From assembly GCF_001753205.1 (NCBI RefSeq), contig NZ_CP017560.1, positions 1 through 64,000 of the forward strand: a stretch of 64,000 nucleotides of DNA, read 5' to 3'. The notes beneath the pieces were generated by a model. That model was not told where the DNA came from. It ran no database searches and worked only from the letters and a program-made list of their open reading frames with translations. Numbering within the stretch: position 1 is the first letter of the stretch; each line of letters begins with the position of its first letter. The position numbers and the translations under genes were made by a program. Below, piece after piece: positions 8,678 to 17,342 of the stretch. Source of the stretch: Sporosarcina ureilytica. Its GTDB lineage: Bacteria > Bacillota > Bacilli > Bacillales_A > Planococcaceae.

Positions 8678-9505
8678 ATGAAAGGAAAATACACAATTAC
8701 CTCTATCTTATCGGCATTACAAGTTCCCCGTTCAAACTATTATAGATGGCTTGGCGAAGAGCGTGAGAAATCACTTTCAACCAAAGAAGAGGCAATCATT
8801 GAACTGTGCAAGAAAACTAAGTATCGCTATGGACACAGAAAAATTAAAGCTCTGTTAAAGAAAGAATATGGGATTAGATTAAATCGTAATACGGTTCAAT
8901 CAATCATGCAAAAGCATAATGTACAATGTCGTGTTAAGCCTAAAAGAAAATGGAAGTCACAAGGTGAAACAGTCGTAATCAGACCTAATCTGCTTAATCG
9001 TCATTTTACTGCAAGTGCACCAAATGAGAAGTGGGTAACTGATATTACCTATATTCAATATGGTAGTAAAACAAAATATCTCTCCACTATTATGGATTTA
9101 TATAATAATGAAATTGTAGCCTACAAATTGTACGATCATCAACAGACATCCCTTGTCATCGATACCCTTAAGGGGGCATTAGAAGCCCGCAACAACCCTG
9201 AAGGAGTTATCATTCATTGCGATCAAGGTACCGTGTACACATCATACGCATTCCAAGATTATGTAACGGCAAATCATCTGGTATGCAGTATGTCACGGAG
9301 AGGGAATTGTTGGGATAACGCAGTTATAGAATCGTTCCACTCAAGCTTGAAATCTGAAGAGTTTCAGTATGTTAAATTCAATTCACTTAGTAATGCAGAA
9401 GTCACTAAACGCGTCACTGACTATTTAAATTATTATAATGAAGAACGTATTCAGGAAAAACTAGGCTACCTTTCACCAAGAGAATATTTTGTAGAAGCAG
9501 CCTAG
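8678..9505 (+). CDS. IS3-family transposase OrfB (DDE catalytic subunit), copy 2
   Basis: Identical to the OrfB at 7258-8085, with the same acidic triad (TDITYI, HCDQGTVY, NAVIESFHS). Both copies being intact means the pair can provide recombination sites and transposase. Confidence 0.93.
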   Translation: MKGKYTITSILSALQVPRSNYYRWLGEEREKSLSTKEEAIIELCKKTKYRYGHRKIKALLKKEYGIRLNRNTVQSIMQKHNVQCRVKPKRKWKSQGETVVIRPNLLNRHFTASAPNEKWVTDITYIQYGSKTKYLSTIMDLYNNEIVAYKLYDHQQTSLVIDTLKGALEARNNPEGVIIHCDQGTVYTSYAFQDYVTANHLVCSMSRRGNCWDNAVIESFHSSLKSEEFQYVKFNSLSNAEVTKRVTDYLNYYNEERIQEKLGYLSPREYFVEAA

Positions 9506-9548
9506 CGACTGTTGTTTTATACGTGTCTCAAATCGATATGTCAGTCTA

Positions 9549-9583
9549 CAACGTCTCCCCGAAAGTTCACAACGCTATACTTA
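9549..9583 (+). repeat. Alternating repeat array, right remnant
   Basis: CAACGTCTCCCCGAAAGTTCACAACGCTA continues the repeat pattern seen at 6751-6834 and 8129-8254, then the pattern stops. The first three bases are the right target duplication of IS copy 2. Confidence 0.6.
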
Positions 9584-9609
9584 GGAGCATCTAATCCCCA
9601 CCAATAGAA

Positions 9610-9643
9610 AAAACGCCTAAGCACAATTTCGCTTAGACGTTTT
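9610..9643. terminator. Rho-independent terminator behind the histidine kinase gene
   Basis: AAAACG(C)CTAAGC and GCTTAG(A)CGTTTT form a strong hairpin with A-rich and T-rich flanks, so it could act in both directions. It lies about 30 nt after the stop of the minus-strand kinase gene. Confidence 0.75.
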
Positions 9644-9675
9644 CACATCAACAAAGAAAACTCATCCAATAAATA

Positions 9676-11880
9676 TCATTCTACCGGTATTTCCACCGTT
9701 ACCTTAAACAAATCGCCATCTATATCAATTTCCATTTCACCATCATGCATTTCAACAATCGATTGTGCAATAGCAAGCCCTAGTCCTGAGCCATCTGTAT
9801 GACGTGAGGTGTCTGCTCGTTTAAATCGTTCAAACAGTTCATCACTATTTTCACTTAATTCATACTTAGAAATGTTTTTTACAACGAATTGAGCACGGTC
9901 ACCAACACGGTCAAGGGAAAGATAAACTCTCGTACCGGACATCGAATATTTCAACGCGTTGACAATTAAATTGTCCAATACACGCCACCATCTTTGCCCA
10001 TCTACGTTAGCAACGATAGCGGATTCTGGTAATTGAACCCGAAAATCAAGTCCTGAATTTGAAATCTCTTCCTCATGTTCTGCTAATGCCTGTTGCAATA
10101 ACTGCGTTAAATCAACCTTTTGTCTATGGAGTTCTAAATTTCCACTCGCCATTTTTGACACTTCAAATAAATCTTCTATAAGAGTTTTTAAACGAGCTGA
10201 TTTTTTATCGATAATATCTACATATTTTAAGCGGTCCTCATCTGTTAAGTGCGTTGATTTCAATAAATCGGTATACGTAATAATAGAAGTTAACGGCGTT
10301 CTTAAATCATGACTCACATTCGTAATCAATTCTGTTTTTAACCGTTCACTTTTCGCTTGTTCGCTAATTGAAATTTGTACCCCTTCACGCAGTCGGTTTA
10401 AATGACGCGCGTGTTTTGCAAGTGGTGACTTCCCTTTCACTTTAATTTCTTCATGCAATGTGCCGTTTGCCATTTTTTCAGTCGAAGAGAAAATTCGGTT
10501 TAAGTAAGCCGAACGCTTTACAAAAATATAGAGGACCGGCAATCCTAAAAAGAATACGGCAGGCAAATAGGCAAGTATCAAAAACGGTTGAATCGCTACT
10601 ACTGCAAAACCGAAACCAGCTAAGAAAAAACCAATGAGCAGAATAAACATTTGAACGCCTAATGTTCGATTTAAAAACATCGTTTGGAATGATTTTAAGA
10701 AATTCACTACATAACTCTCTGCAAAATCCCGTTCAAACACGCCCGCTTGTTTCCACCGCTCTATACTATTCACAAGTTGGAAGGCTAAAAATAATATACT
10801 CATTGCTAGAACAATCAACCAAAATAATTGGTCTGGCCATGCCCCCGAATAATAATCATTGTAAAAGAAAGCCCCAGTCGCATCTCGGTGGATAAACTCA
10901 AAAGTTAGTAAGAGTGAAAACATGAAGATAAATACTTTCACATCAATTTTCAACCCATTATAAGATTGCACAAATCGATTTTCCGTTACCCATTCTTTCT
11001 TAAACTTTACTTTAGTCAATAAAAGATAGAGTGCACCAATCGAAAGAATCCATAAAGTATAGTTTCTATATTTTTTCTTATTAAAACTTGCAAGATGATC
11101 TTTTAAATAACTTCCTTGTAACGCTTTTTCTGAGACGACGATAACTCCTTCAAATTGTCGAACTGGTTGCTGGATATTCGCAAAATCAGCTGCAGTTAGT
11201 TCATAACCATCATCATAATAGGAAACCGAATAATGATTATACTCACTTTCACTTATTACAGTATTCGCCTTAAAATAATCGTCTACTTCACCAAACGTTT
11301 TTTTATAAATTGCGGGAACTTCAACATCACCCTGCGTAAAAACTTCTCCAGTTTTCACATCTGTTAAATGATAAGCAATCGGAAAAGCGCTTCTAGCTGA
11401 TTGTTGATTTTCCGTTAAAAATTGTTTTAGTGCGGAAACTTTCCCTGCCAACACTTTCTTTTCAACATGTTCATCACTTTCAAAATTCAGCTCTATGTCG
11501 GCAATTTTCGTATCGCGTTCTTTAATCAGGGTTTCTTTTAATTGTTCATTTCCCGATGCTTCTGCGTCTGTAATACGACCTTCGTATTGCTCTTGTATGT
11601 TCATCACTTGGTCAGAGAGATTGCCGTAGCGCATTCGATGTTCTTCAATCTCTTCATCTGTGACAATGATTTTTTCCCTTGCTTCTTCGAACTGGATAGG
11701 GTTTAATACGGTTGTGCTAAGCGTATAATAAAAACCTTCCATCTCACCTTGGAACTCATGTGAATCAACAAACTTTTTCCCTATCATGTCGGGGCCCAAT
11801 CGAATCGCCGTTGGAATCGACATAATGACTAATGCAACGAGGACTGACCATACAATTACCATATAGTTTTTGTTTTTCAT
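9676..11880 (-). CDS. Membrane sensor histidine kinase
   Basis: 734 residues. An N-terminal membrane span (about 8-27), a large extracytoplasmic region of about 240 residues, then several further spans between about 270 and 455 lead to a HAMP-like linker. The kinase core follows: H-box NVSHDLRTPLTS with phospho-acceptor His524, N-box DNLIVNALKYS, and G-box GSGLGLAIAQSIVEMHDG close to the C terminus. It phosphorylates the response regulator encoded upstream (12037-12729). The start ATG overlaps the stop of the 59-residue membrane protein by one base (TAATG), implying translational coupling. The extra membrane spans after the sensor loop resemble multi-span kinases of Bacilli that sense envelope conditions. 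The signal is unknown. Confidence 0.9.
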   Translation of the reverse strand: MKNKNYMVIVWSVLVALVIMSIPTAIRLGPDMIGKKFVDSHEFQGEMEGFYYTLSTTVLNPIQFEEAREKIIVTDEEIEEHRMRYGNLSDQVMNIQEQYEGRITDAEASGNEQLKETLIKERDTKIADIELNFESDEHVEKKVLAGKVSALKQFLTENQQSARSAFPIAYHLTDVKTGEVFTQGDVEVPAIYKKTFGEVDDYFKANTVISESEYNHYSVSYYDDGYELTAADFANIQQPVRQFEGVIVVSEKALQGSYLKDHLASFNKKKYRNYTLWILSIGALYLLLTKVKFKKEWVTENRFVQSYNGLKIDVKVFIFMFSLLLTFEFIHRDATGAFFYNDYYSGAWPDQLFWLIVLAMSILFLAFQLVNSIERWKQAGVFERDFAESYVVNFLKSFQTMFLNRTLGVQMFILLIGFFLAGFGFAVVAIQPFLILAYLPAVFFLGLPVLYIFVKRSAYLNRIFSSTEKMANGTLHEEIKVKGKSPLAKHARHLNRLREGVQISISEQAKSERLKTELITNVSHDLRTPLTSIITYTDLLKSTHLTDEDRLKYVDIIDKKSARLKTLIEDLFEVSKMASGNLELHRQKVDLTQLLQQALAEHEEEISNSGLDFRVQLPESAIVANVDGQRWWRVLDNLIVNALKYSMSGTRVYLSLDRVGDRAQFVVKNISKYELSENSDELFERFKRADTSRHTDGSGLGLAIAQSIVEMHDGEMEIDIDGDLFKVTVEIPVE

Positions 11881-12059
11881 TAACCGATGCCCCCTCCTAT
11901 AATGCGGGCAATATAACTAATCATTTGTGTTGTTCTTCCCCAGCCATTTTCAACCACTGCAATAACCGCTGAAAAACAATAGGCAATGCTTGCCACAGCA
12001 ATAAGTATTGCAATGATCGACCAAACGACGGAATAATCATTTCTCGATTTTGTATCCAA
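11880..12059 (-). CDS. Small membrane protein (59 aa) between response regulator and kinase
   Basis: A complete frame starts at TTG 12059, inside the last 23 nt of the response regulator gene, and ends with TAA sharing its last A with the kinase ATG. A G-rich GGTGTGGGG tract precedes the start. The product has a short charged N terminus (DTKSRNDY), one or two hydrophobic segments (VVWSIIAILIAVASIAYCF and AVIAVV) and a Gly-rich C terminus (IIGGGIG). Tight overlap on both sides strongly suggests a third component of the signalling unit, perhaps an accessory sensor or kinase modulator. I know no named family; the start codon is the least certain point. Confidence 0.6.
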   Translation of the reverse strand: MDTKSRNDYSVVWSIIAILIAVASIAYCFSAVIAVVENGWGRTTQMISYIARIIGGGIG

Positions 12060-12729
12060 TGCCCCACACCACCTTTACATACCGAGGATTTTTCGGGTCT
12101 GCTTCAATTTTTTCTCTAATTTTTCGAATATGCACCGCAACGATATTTTCCGCGTTATACGCTTCTTCATTCCATACACGCTCGTAAATTTCATGGATTG
12201 AAAATACCCGTCCCGCGTGCTTCATCAGTAATTCGGTAATTCTATATTCAATCGGCGTAAATTTCACGACTTCACCATCAACAGTAATCGTCTTTGCCTC
12301 TTCGTCAAGTTCCAATCCATCTACTACAATTTTCTGCTGCGGCCCTTCATATGTGCCAAATTGAACATAACGGCGCAATTGTGATTTCACTCTCGCCATT
12401 AGTTCCATTGGATGAAACGGCTTCGTTACATAATCATCCGCGCCGACTGACAAACCGTGAATTTTATCGGAATCCTCGGCTTTTGCGCTTAACATAATGA
12501 TAGGAATGTTCTGGGCCTCACGAATTTTAAAAGTCGCCGTGATCCCATCCATATTCGGCATCATAATATCTAATATAAGGAGATGAACCTCATGATTTTC
12601 AAGCAACGTCAGCGCTTCCTGTCCATCCGCAGCTTTTAATACGTTGTATCCTTCATTTTTCAAATAAATTTCAATCCCATCGCGGATATCTTGGTCATCA
12701 TCCGCAACAAGCACTGTGAAAGCAGCCAT
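12037..12729 (-). CDS. OmpR/PhoB-family response regulator
   Basis: 230 residues from ATG 12729, chosen because AGGTGG stands 6-7 nt upstream; an in-frame ATG at 12753 would add MKRTEVGK. The receiver domain (1-120) has the acidic pocket ADDD at 9-12, phospho-acceptor Asp54 in LILDIMMPNMDG, Thr/Ser in MLSAKAED and Lys in DDYVTKPF. The C-terminal winged helix (about 135-230) has the usual ITELLMKHAGRVFS, VWNEEAYNAENIVAVHI and KVVWGIGYKIEK segments. It is the partner of the kinase downstream. The divergent gene pair starting at 12921 is the obvious local target. Confidence 0.93.
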   Translation of the reverse strand: MAAFTVLVADDDQDIRDGIEIYLKNEGYNVLKAADGQEALTLLENHEVHLLILDIMMPNMDGITATFKIREAQNIPIIMLSAKAEDSDKIHGLSVGADDYVTKPFHPMELMARVKSQLRRYVQFGTYEGPQQKIVVDGLELDEEAKTITVDGEVVKFTPIEYRITELLMKHAGRVFSIHEIYERVWNEEAYNAENIVAVHIRKIREKIEADPKNPRYVKVVWGIGYKIEK

Positions 12730-12844
12730 TTTCCCCACCTCAGTTCTTTTCAAATTTTGGATAAATCAATTTCTATCTCTCGTATCTACATGATCTATTG
12801 TACTGCTCAAATCTTAACATTCGTACACCTTAATTATGAAGAAA

Positions 12845-12888
12845 TTCTTAAGAAATGCATAGTTGTTATGAAGGGAACTTGTTATAAT
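12845..12888 (+). promoter_or_regulatory. Candidate promoter and palindrome between regulator and divergent genes
   Basis: An extended -10 box TTGTTATAAT (TATAAT 12883-12888) lies about 32 nt before the start of the gene at 12921. Thirty bases upstream is the perfect palindrome TTCTTAAGAA (12845-12854), embedded in AAGAAATTCTTAAGAAAT with overlapping GAAAT/AAGAA repeats. Such A/T-rich repeats are typical for OmpR-family binding, so this could be the response-regulator operator. Inference only. Confidence 0.4.
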
Positions 12889-12920
12889 GGGGTAATTAAC
12901 ATAAAAAAAGGAGGGTCTAT

Positions 12921-13793
12921 ATGAACGGTCGATTATTTTGGGTGGCTTTATTATTCATTAGCGGAAGTTGGATTGTGAATACGTTATATGCCCAATCCAA
13001 ACAACTTCAAGAACCCATCTTTTTAGAACATGCAATCGACACCGTTGTATATGAGGGAAGTAATTTAACATTTTACTATTTAACAAACACCAATGATTCT
13101 TCAGTTATTTCTTCAATCAATTTAAATGGGATTCGTGGATATGCACTAGAAAATGAGTCGGCAGAACCTATTCAAACGTTCCCTTACTATTCTTTACGGC
13201 AAGTTCATATCCAAATGGATCCATTCGATATCGAAAATAGTTTACAAGATGAACCCTTAACGACAAATACAGCTGTTGTCCTATTCAACGATGGGAAAAT
13301 GCTTACTACTTCTATCGGAGAGGTAACACTTCGCTCCGAAGATCAAGTAAATCATACACTGACTCCTATAGGCGGTTCAGGCGGAAATGATTGGTCAATG
13401 AACTGGTATGAAGCGGAGGATGACCTAACAATTGAATCGTTTTCCATTGATGTAAGTGAGGCTTTTCAAAAATTTATTACAGTGAAAATTGATTCTGCTA
13501 CGGCAGCAAAACAGTTTGACCCATTGCCAATAAAAAGTGATGAGCAAGATATCCCCGGCATTCATTTAGATGAACTTGAACTTCCCATTGAAATTAATAA
13601 AGGTGAAAACCTTTATATTTACTGGGCTATTTCGCCGCAGTTTTTCGGTTCTATCCAGTCATCTCTAACCCTCTCTGGCACGACGGCGTCTGGACACCCG
13701 TTCACTGATCAAAGTCCATTATATAGTCAGCCACTGTACTTGGATAATAAAGATCTACAAAAAATCATTCAAGCGAAGGAGAATGCTAGGTGA
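12921..13793 (+). CDS. Secreted or membrane-anchored protein of unknown function
   Basis: 290 residues starting behind AAAAAAGGAGGG. The N terminus is a signal peptide or anchor (MNGRLFWVALLFISGSWIVN, possible cleavage after LYAQ). The rest is hydrophilic, beta-rich and without cysteine, and therefore probably located outside the membrane. I recognise no family. It overlaps the following membrane-protein gene by 4 nt (GTGA), so the two form an operon. Position opposite the two-component genes suggests regulation by that system. Confidence 0.75.
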   Translation: MNGRLFWVALLFISGSWIVNTLYAQSKQLQEPIFLEHAIDTVVYEGSNLTFYYLTNTNDSSVISSINLNGIRGYALENESAEPIQTFPYYSLRQVHIQMDPFDIENSLQDEPLTTNTAVVLFNDGKMLTTSIGEVTLRSEDQVNHTLTPIGGSGGNDWSMNWYEAEDDLTIESFSIDVSEAFQKFITVKIDSATAAKQFDPLPIKSDEQDIPGIHLDELELPIEINKGENLYIYWAISPQFFGSIQSSLTLSGTTASGHPFTDQSPLYSQPLYLDNKDLQKIIQAKENAR

Positions 13794-14335
13794 AAAAAGC
13801 ATTAAACTTATTGTTTTGGGGCTATTTATTCGTCTTTGTACGGATTGAACTTGGCATCGATCTTCTTCCTGAACCGCTTGGCTATTTTATGATTGCAACC
13901 GGGTGTCTAACATTAGGAAAAAGATTTCCTACTGCAAAAAAAGCCCGGGCATTTGCAATCGCGATGATTTTTGTTTCATTCCCTACGATTTTTATAAACG
14001 TCCAAGAACAAACCCATATTTTACTAAATGCCTATTCAACATTGCTCATGATACTTCAACTAATCGTTGTATTTTTTATCTTTCAATTATTAATAGAAAT
14101 TGTTACCGCTGTTGACAATCCTATGTTAATTAATCGAACAGAGCGTACTTTTAAGATTTATATTATCGCTAATCTAATCTTCCTTGCCGCTTCAACTTTC
14201 ACACCAAATACGGCAGGGGATTATTGGGAGATGATTATTTTATCCCTAATGCTTATTGCATTTATCATGGATATCGTTTTTCTTGTTTTACTGCGTGCGA
14301 TTAGACGCGATATACCAACGGATTTAAATATTTAA
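13790..14335 (+). CDS. Polytopic membrane protein of unknown function
   Basis: 181 residues beginning with GTG that overlaps the upstream stop (GTGA). Five to six hydrophobic segments are visible (NLLFWGYLFVFV, LGYFMIATGCLTL, AFAIAMIFVSFPTIFI, LLMILQLIVVFFIFQLLI, IYIIANLIFLAASTF, MIILSLMLIAFIMDIVFLVLL). Co-transcribed and translationally coupled with the secreted protein before it. A strong terminator follows directly. No family recognised. Confidence 0.75.
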   Translation: MKKALNLLFWGYLFVFVRIELGIDLLPEPLGYFMIATGCLTLGKRFPTAKKARAFAIAMIFVSFPTIFINVQEQTHILLNAYSTLLMILQLIVVFFIFQLLIEIVTAVDNPMLINRTERTFKIYIIANLIFLAASTFTPNTAGDYWEMIILSLMLIAFIMDIVFLVLLRAIRRDIPTDLNI

Positions 14336-14363
14336 AAAGGTAGAAAGACGCTTTCTACCTTTT
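14335..14363. terminator. Bidirectional terminator between convergent genes
   Basis: AAAAGGTAGAAAG / CTTTCTACCTTTT is a perfect 13-bp stem with a 3-nt loop between the convergent genes ending at 14335 (+) and 14365 (-). Confidence 0.9.
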
Positions 14364-14364
14364 C

Positions 14365-14742
14365 TCAACCCATTATTACAGGATATATGTAATATACAAC
14401 GATGAACAAAACTACATACCAAATGGCTTGATTATATTCCAATATCCAAATTTTCGCTTGTCGATTGTAAATTCTTTGAAAGACGCCACGAATCAATGCC
14501 ACTACGATTAAAAATGGCACTACAATAAGTAGAATGTTGTTTTTATCGGGAATAAAAATGATGTAGATTGCAGCGGCAATATATAAGACGAAAACAATTG
14601 AAAGGAACAAAGTTTGTAATACTTTCGCTTTCTTCGGCAACTGCGTCTTTTTCCGGTCAATTTGGAGTTTTTTCTTCAAATAATAATCACTAACTAAAGC
14701 AAGAAAGATATAAATAACGGAAAAAATAACCAGTACTTTCAC
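14365..14742 (-). CDS. Small membrane protein, DUF4181-like
   Basis: 125 residues with four hydrophobic spans (VLVIFSVIYIFLALVSDYYL, LFLSIVFVLYIAAAIYIIFI, ILLIVVPFLIVVALIRGVF, IWYVVLFIVVYYIYPVIMG) and a basic stretch KKKLQIDRKKTQLPKK after the first. Length and pattern resemble DUF4181 proteins of Bacilli; this assignment is from memory and tentative. Single gene, with a terminator shared with the convergent pair. Confidence 0.6.
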   Translation of the reverse strand: MKVLVIFSVIYIFLALVSDYYLKKKLQIDRKKTQLPKKAKVLQTLFLSIVFVLYIAAAIYIIFIPDKNNILLIVVPFLIVVALIRGVFQRIYNRQAKIWILEYNQAIWYVVLFIVVYYIYPVIMG

Positions 14743-14810
14743 GACTAATTTGTCTCCTTTCCTTTTACAAATATCTCTAACTTATATTCGCGATAAAAGA
14801 AGGAGTTCCT

Positions 14811-15710
14811 TTATTCGCCAACAATTTTGCTGACTTTAGCATCCTTTCGCCTTCCGCTAAGCGTAAGTACTAGAATCCCACCTAGTAGTAACGCAACCCC
14901 TGCCCATGAAGTAGCGGATAGCCTCTCCCCTACAACAATGACACTTAATAATGCGGCTGTGAGCGGCTCCGCAAGCGACAATGTTACTGCCGAGGAAGAT
15001 GGAATATACTTCAACCCCGTTGAAAATAAAATATAAGCGATACTTGTAGTCGCAAATCCTAGAAATAAAACAACTGCAATGCCTCTGCCTGTAAATAGGC
15101 CTTCCGTTTCAAAAATAAATAAAAATGGAAAAAGCATCAATGCACTTATTGAAAAAATCACCGCAACCGCGGGTACAGCTGGAACAGAGTCAAGCACTTC
15201 CTTATTCACAAGTGTGTAGATCGCGAATAAAGAACCCGCACAAAGTGACATGATAACGCCAATCGGGTTGACAACGACCCCTTCTTTATTTATAAACAAT
15301 AATCCACAACCGATAATTGCTAGTAAAGTAGCGGAAGCCCATACACGTGTCGGGCGACGTTTCGCAATCACCCATTCAATTAGACCAGAGAACACCGGTG
15401 CGCTACCAATCGTGACAACCGTAGCAATCGCAACGCCAGTTAATCTGACTGAGGTGAAGAATAAATACTGGAATACCGCCATTGAAATGGCGGCGTAAAT
15501 TGTCGGCCTCCATGGCCAGTTATGAAAAGTAACCCTACGCATAATGAGTAAAACAATTAGTAATGTAAATCCACCAACCGCTAAACGAGATGCCCCAACG
15601 CCTAATGGATGAATCGTTTGCGGCATAAACGTTTGCGCTGTTCCCGTCGTCCCCCAAAGAATTGCGCCAAACAAGACAAATAAAAAAGCAACGCGCTGCG
15701 ACAATGCCAT
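14811..15710 (-). CDS. EamA/DMT-superfamily transporter
   Basis: 299 residues with ten predicted membrane helices in two EamA repeats. Visible hallmarks: GAILWGTTGTAQTFMP in helix 1 and the C-terminal half ending AEPLTAALLSVIVVGERLSATSWAGVALLLGGI, typical of drug/metabolite exporters such as YdcZ/RarD relatives. The start ATG has GAGGGGAT upstream. Monocistronic. The substrate cannot be told from sequence. Confidence 0.9.
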   Translation of the reverse strand: MALSQRVAFLFVLFGAILWGTTGTAQTFMPQTIHPLGVGASRLAVGGFTLLIVLLIMRRVTFHNWPWRPTIYAAISMAVFQYLFFTSVRLTGVAIATVVTIGSAPVFSGLIEWVIAKRRPTRVWASATLLAIIGCGLLFINKEGVVVNPIGVIMSLCAGSLFAIYTLVNKEVLDSVPAVPAVAVIFSISALMLFPFLFIFETEGLFTGRGIAVVLFLGFATTSIAYILFSTGLKYIPSSSAVTLSLAEPLTAALLSVIVVGERLSATSWAGVALLLGGILVLTLSGRRKDAKVSKIVGE

Positions 15711-15870
15711 CCCCTCTTTTCTCTATAAGGTAAAGATACCATATTTCTAACAAGGGAATCTTGGCACTTTCCAATATGATTGAGTCAAGTTTTTGTGAGT
15801 ACTATTTTTAGCATAGGGATTCTCTTCTTGAATAGTTAGGTATTCCATTTTTATTAATGCCAAATAAAAT

Positions 15871-16006
15871 ATGTTGATTTCCGTTCCGAGCGGACGCGTT
15901 CCGTGGGGCGTGCGGTGAGCCTCCTCGTCGCGAAAACCGCGCTCCTGCGGGGTCTCACCTGTCACGCTAATCCCACCGGAGTCGCCGCTCTGCACTCCAA
16001 TCAACA
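15871..16006 (-). repeat. Dispersed GC-rich intergenic repeat, copy B
   Basis: GTTGATTTCCGTTCC...GCGGACG at one end and GGAGTCGCCGCTCTGCACTCCAATCAAC at the other (given in two parts: GGAGTCGCCGCTC and ACTCCAATCAAC). Same ends as copies A, C and D, inverted relative to A. The reading frames that cross it are a by-product of its GC-rich hairpins. Confidence 0.8.
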
Positions 16007-16063
16007 GAGATTCCTTATATAAGTTTCTATAAACGCAAATAACTTACATATTATAGCTATGTA

Positions 16064-16670
16064 TCAATTAAAAAAACGTTCAAAAACCTTACAAAAGGGG
16101 TGTTTTCTTTGATGGACATAGTGACGTTTATTTACAAGTTTTGTGCGCTTTCCATTCAATAACCAACCCTCGTGAACGGCTGCAATCTTTTCTTCGCGCC
16201 CTTTATTTCTTCTATTTTGCCTTTTCACGTAGAGTCCATCAACTTCAACGAAAAGAACAGGCCTCATTGGTACGACAGATAAATTTTTTATAGTTTTAGT
16301 TTGTAAAAGATGTTAACGTATTGATTCATGGCTAATGACTGAATAACCAAGTAATTTTTCTAATGTGTTAGAAGCAATTCTATAAGATTGCCCTTCAACT
16401 GCTAGTTCCATTGCCCTCTCTTGAACTAAGGGATTTAACCCTTTTACGCCTTCAAATTGTAAGTATTGATCTAATAAACTTACGTATTTCTCACTTTTCC
16501 TGTCATAGTAATAATTTCGACTCACTTCTATCGGTCCAAATAAAGAGTCCATCGTCATTTTTTGTTTGTCCTTCAATTGAAAGCGTGCTTTATCACGGTT
16601 ATCGGCTATAACTTGATCTAGCTCTGTTAAGAGCTGGGTGAACGCGTCTGAATAAGTTTGGGTTGAAGTG
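16064..16670 (-). pseudogene. ISLre2-family (UPF0236) transposase remnant
   Basis: Two adjoining frames carry hallmark pieces of ISLre2-type transposases: a segment ending in a region with YYYDRKSEKYVSLLDQYL, AMELAVEGQSYR and LEKLLGYSVISHESIR, then PVLFVEVDGLYVKRQ and EEKIAAVHEGW. The N-terminal coding sequence can be followed upstream to about 16670. The middle between SHESIR and PVLFVE is deleted and the C-terminal half is missing, leaving about 200 of the usual 450 or so residues. A dead, old insertion. Confidence 0.8.
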
Positions 16671-16819
16671 TTCTAAATAAATCTATTTCAATGTGGTAAT
16701 TTCGTGTTATTTTTAATCACGTGGGTTCTCTCATTTAGTGTTTGTCTGCAAACTTCACTATATAAGAAGAAGACCCTTTTTCATGCTTTTATATCTAAAT
16801 TATTCTATGTGCATTCGAA

Positions 16820-16946
16820 TTAATCGTAGTGGAAATCGGCGACTCCTGCGGGAACAGCGCGAGCCGAAGACCCTGGACTGAGCGTAGCGAGGGAAGCGGC
16901 TGAGGCCGTGCCCGCGGAAAGCGTCCGATTGGAACGGAGATTAATT
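16820..16946 (+). repeat. Dispersed GC-rich intergenic repeat, copy C
   Basis: TTAATCGTAGTGGAAATCGGCGACTCCTGCGGGAACAGC at the start (here the end has diverged to TTAATC/GATTAA) and GCGGAAAGCGTCC...GGAACGGAGATTAA at the end. The centre has the palindromic CTCAGTC/GAGCGTAGC-type arm not present in copies A, B and D. About 0.8 kb from copy B, flanking the ISLre2 remnant. Confidence 0.75.
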
Positions 16947-17300
16947 GTATTATGGATTTTCATTTATTCCCTACAAACATTTTACTCATACTTCCAATAT
17001 TGTTGATAAGTACAGATGGTGGAATCCATGACTTGAACATATGTGAGTAATCCTGTGGAAATTAACAAAGAAATGCTGTCCAACAATCCATTTGTTAATA
17101 AAAATGGGGAGTATGTGAATGAAATCAATATTTATTTAAAAAGATATTCAGACTGCTAACAATTTACCGATTTTATAAACAAGAAGTGTTGATGAAATCG
17201 AAATTAACCTGGATAGAAACTTTTCGAACGTGGCTATTCACAAATAAACGTTGATAACTTATTTTCAAATATAAGGTGCCTCTCTAAATTGTGGACAGAA
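16947..17300. other. Non-coding stretch, no recognisable feature
   Basis: About 350 nt between repeat copy C and the terminator of the ABC exporter gene. Many stop codons in all frames; no convincing gene, RNA or repeat. It may be decayed sequence next to the ISLre2 remnant. Confidence 0.4.
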
Positions 17301-17338
17301 AAAATCGCTATACAGAAATATCTCCGTAAAGCGATTTT
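17301..17338 (-). terminator. Terminator of the ABC exporter gene
   Basis: AAAATCGCT and AGCGATTTT pair with a 20-nt loop immediately after the minus-strand stop; the minus-strand side ends in a T run. Confidence 0.7.
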
Positions 17339-17342
17339 CAAG

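Larger units (their letters stand above)
8255..9548 (+). mobile_element. IS3-family (IS150-like) insertion sequence, copy 2
   Basis: Identical to copy 1 in length (1294 bp) and sequence, in the same orientation. It is bounded by its own 3-bp direct repeat CAA (8252-8254 and 9549-9551). Because the flanking triplets differ in phase from those of copy 1 and each copy is flanked by a proper duplication, two separate insertions explain the structure better than a tandem duplication of IS plus flank. Confidence 0.93.

Noticed and set aside
6835..9548. Simple tandem duplication of IS plus flank
   Set aside because: Each copy has its own phase-shifted 3-bp target duplication and differing flanking repeat units, which is better explained by two insertions.
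6751..9583. CRISPR array
   Set aside because: The short repeats alternate without unique spacers, and the long identical parts are insertion sequences; no cas genes are present.
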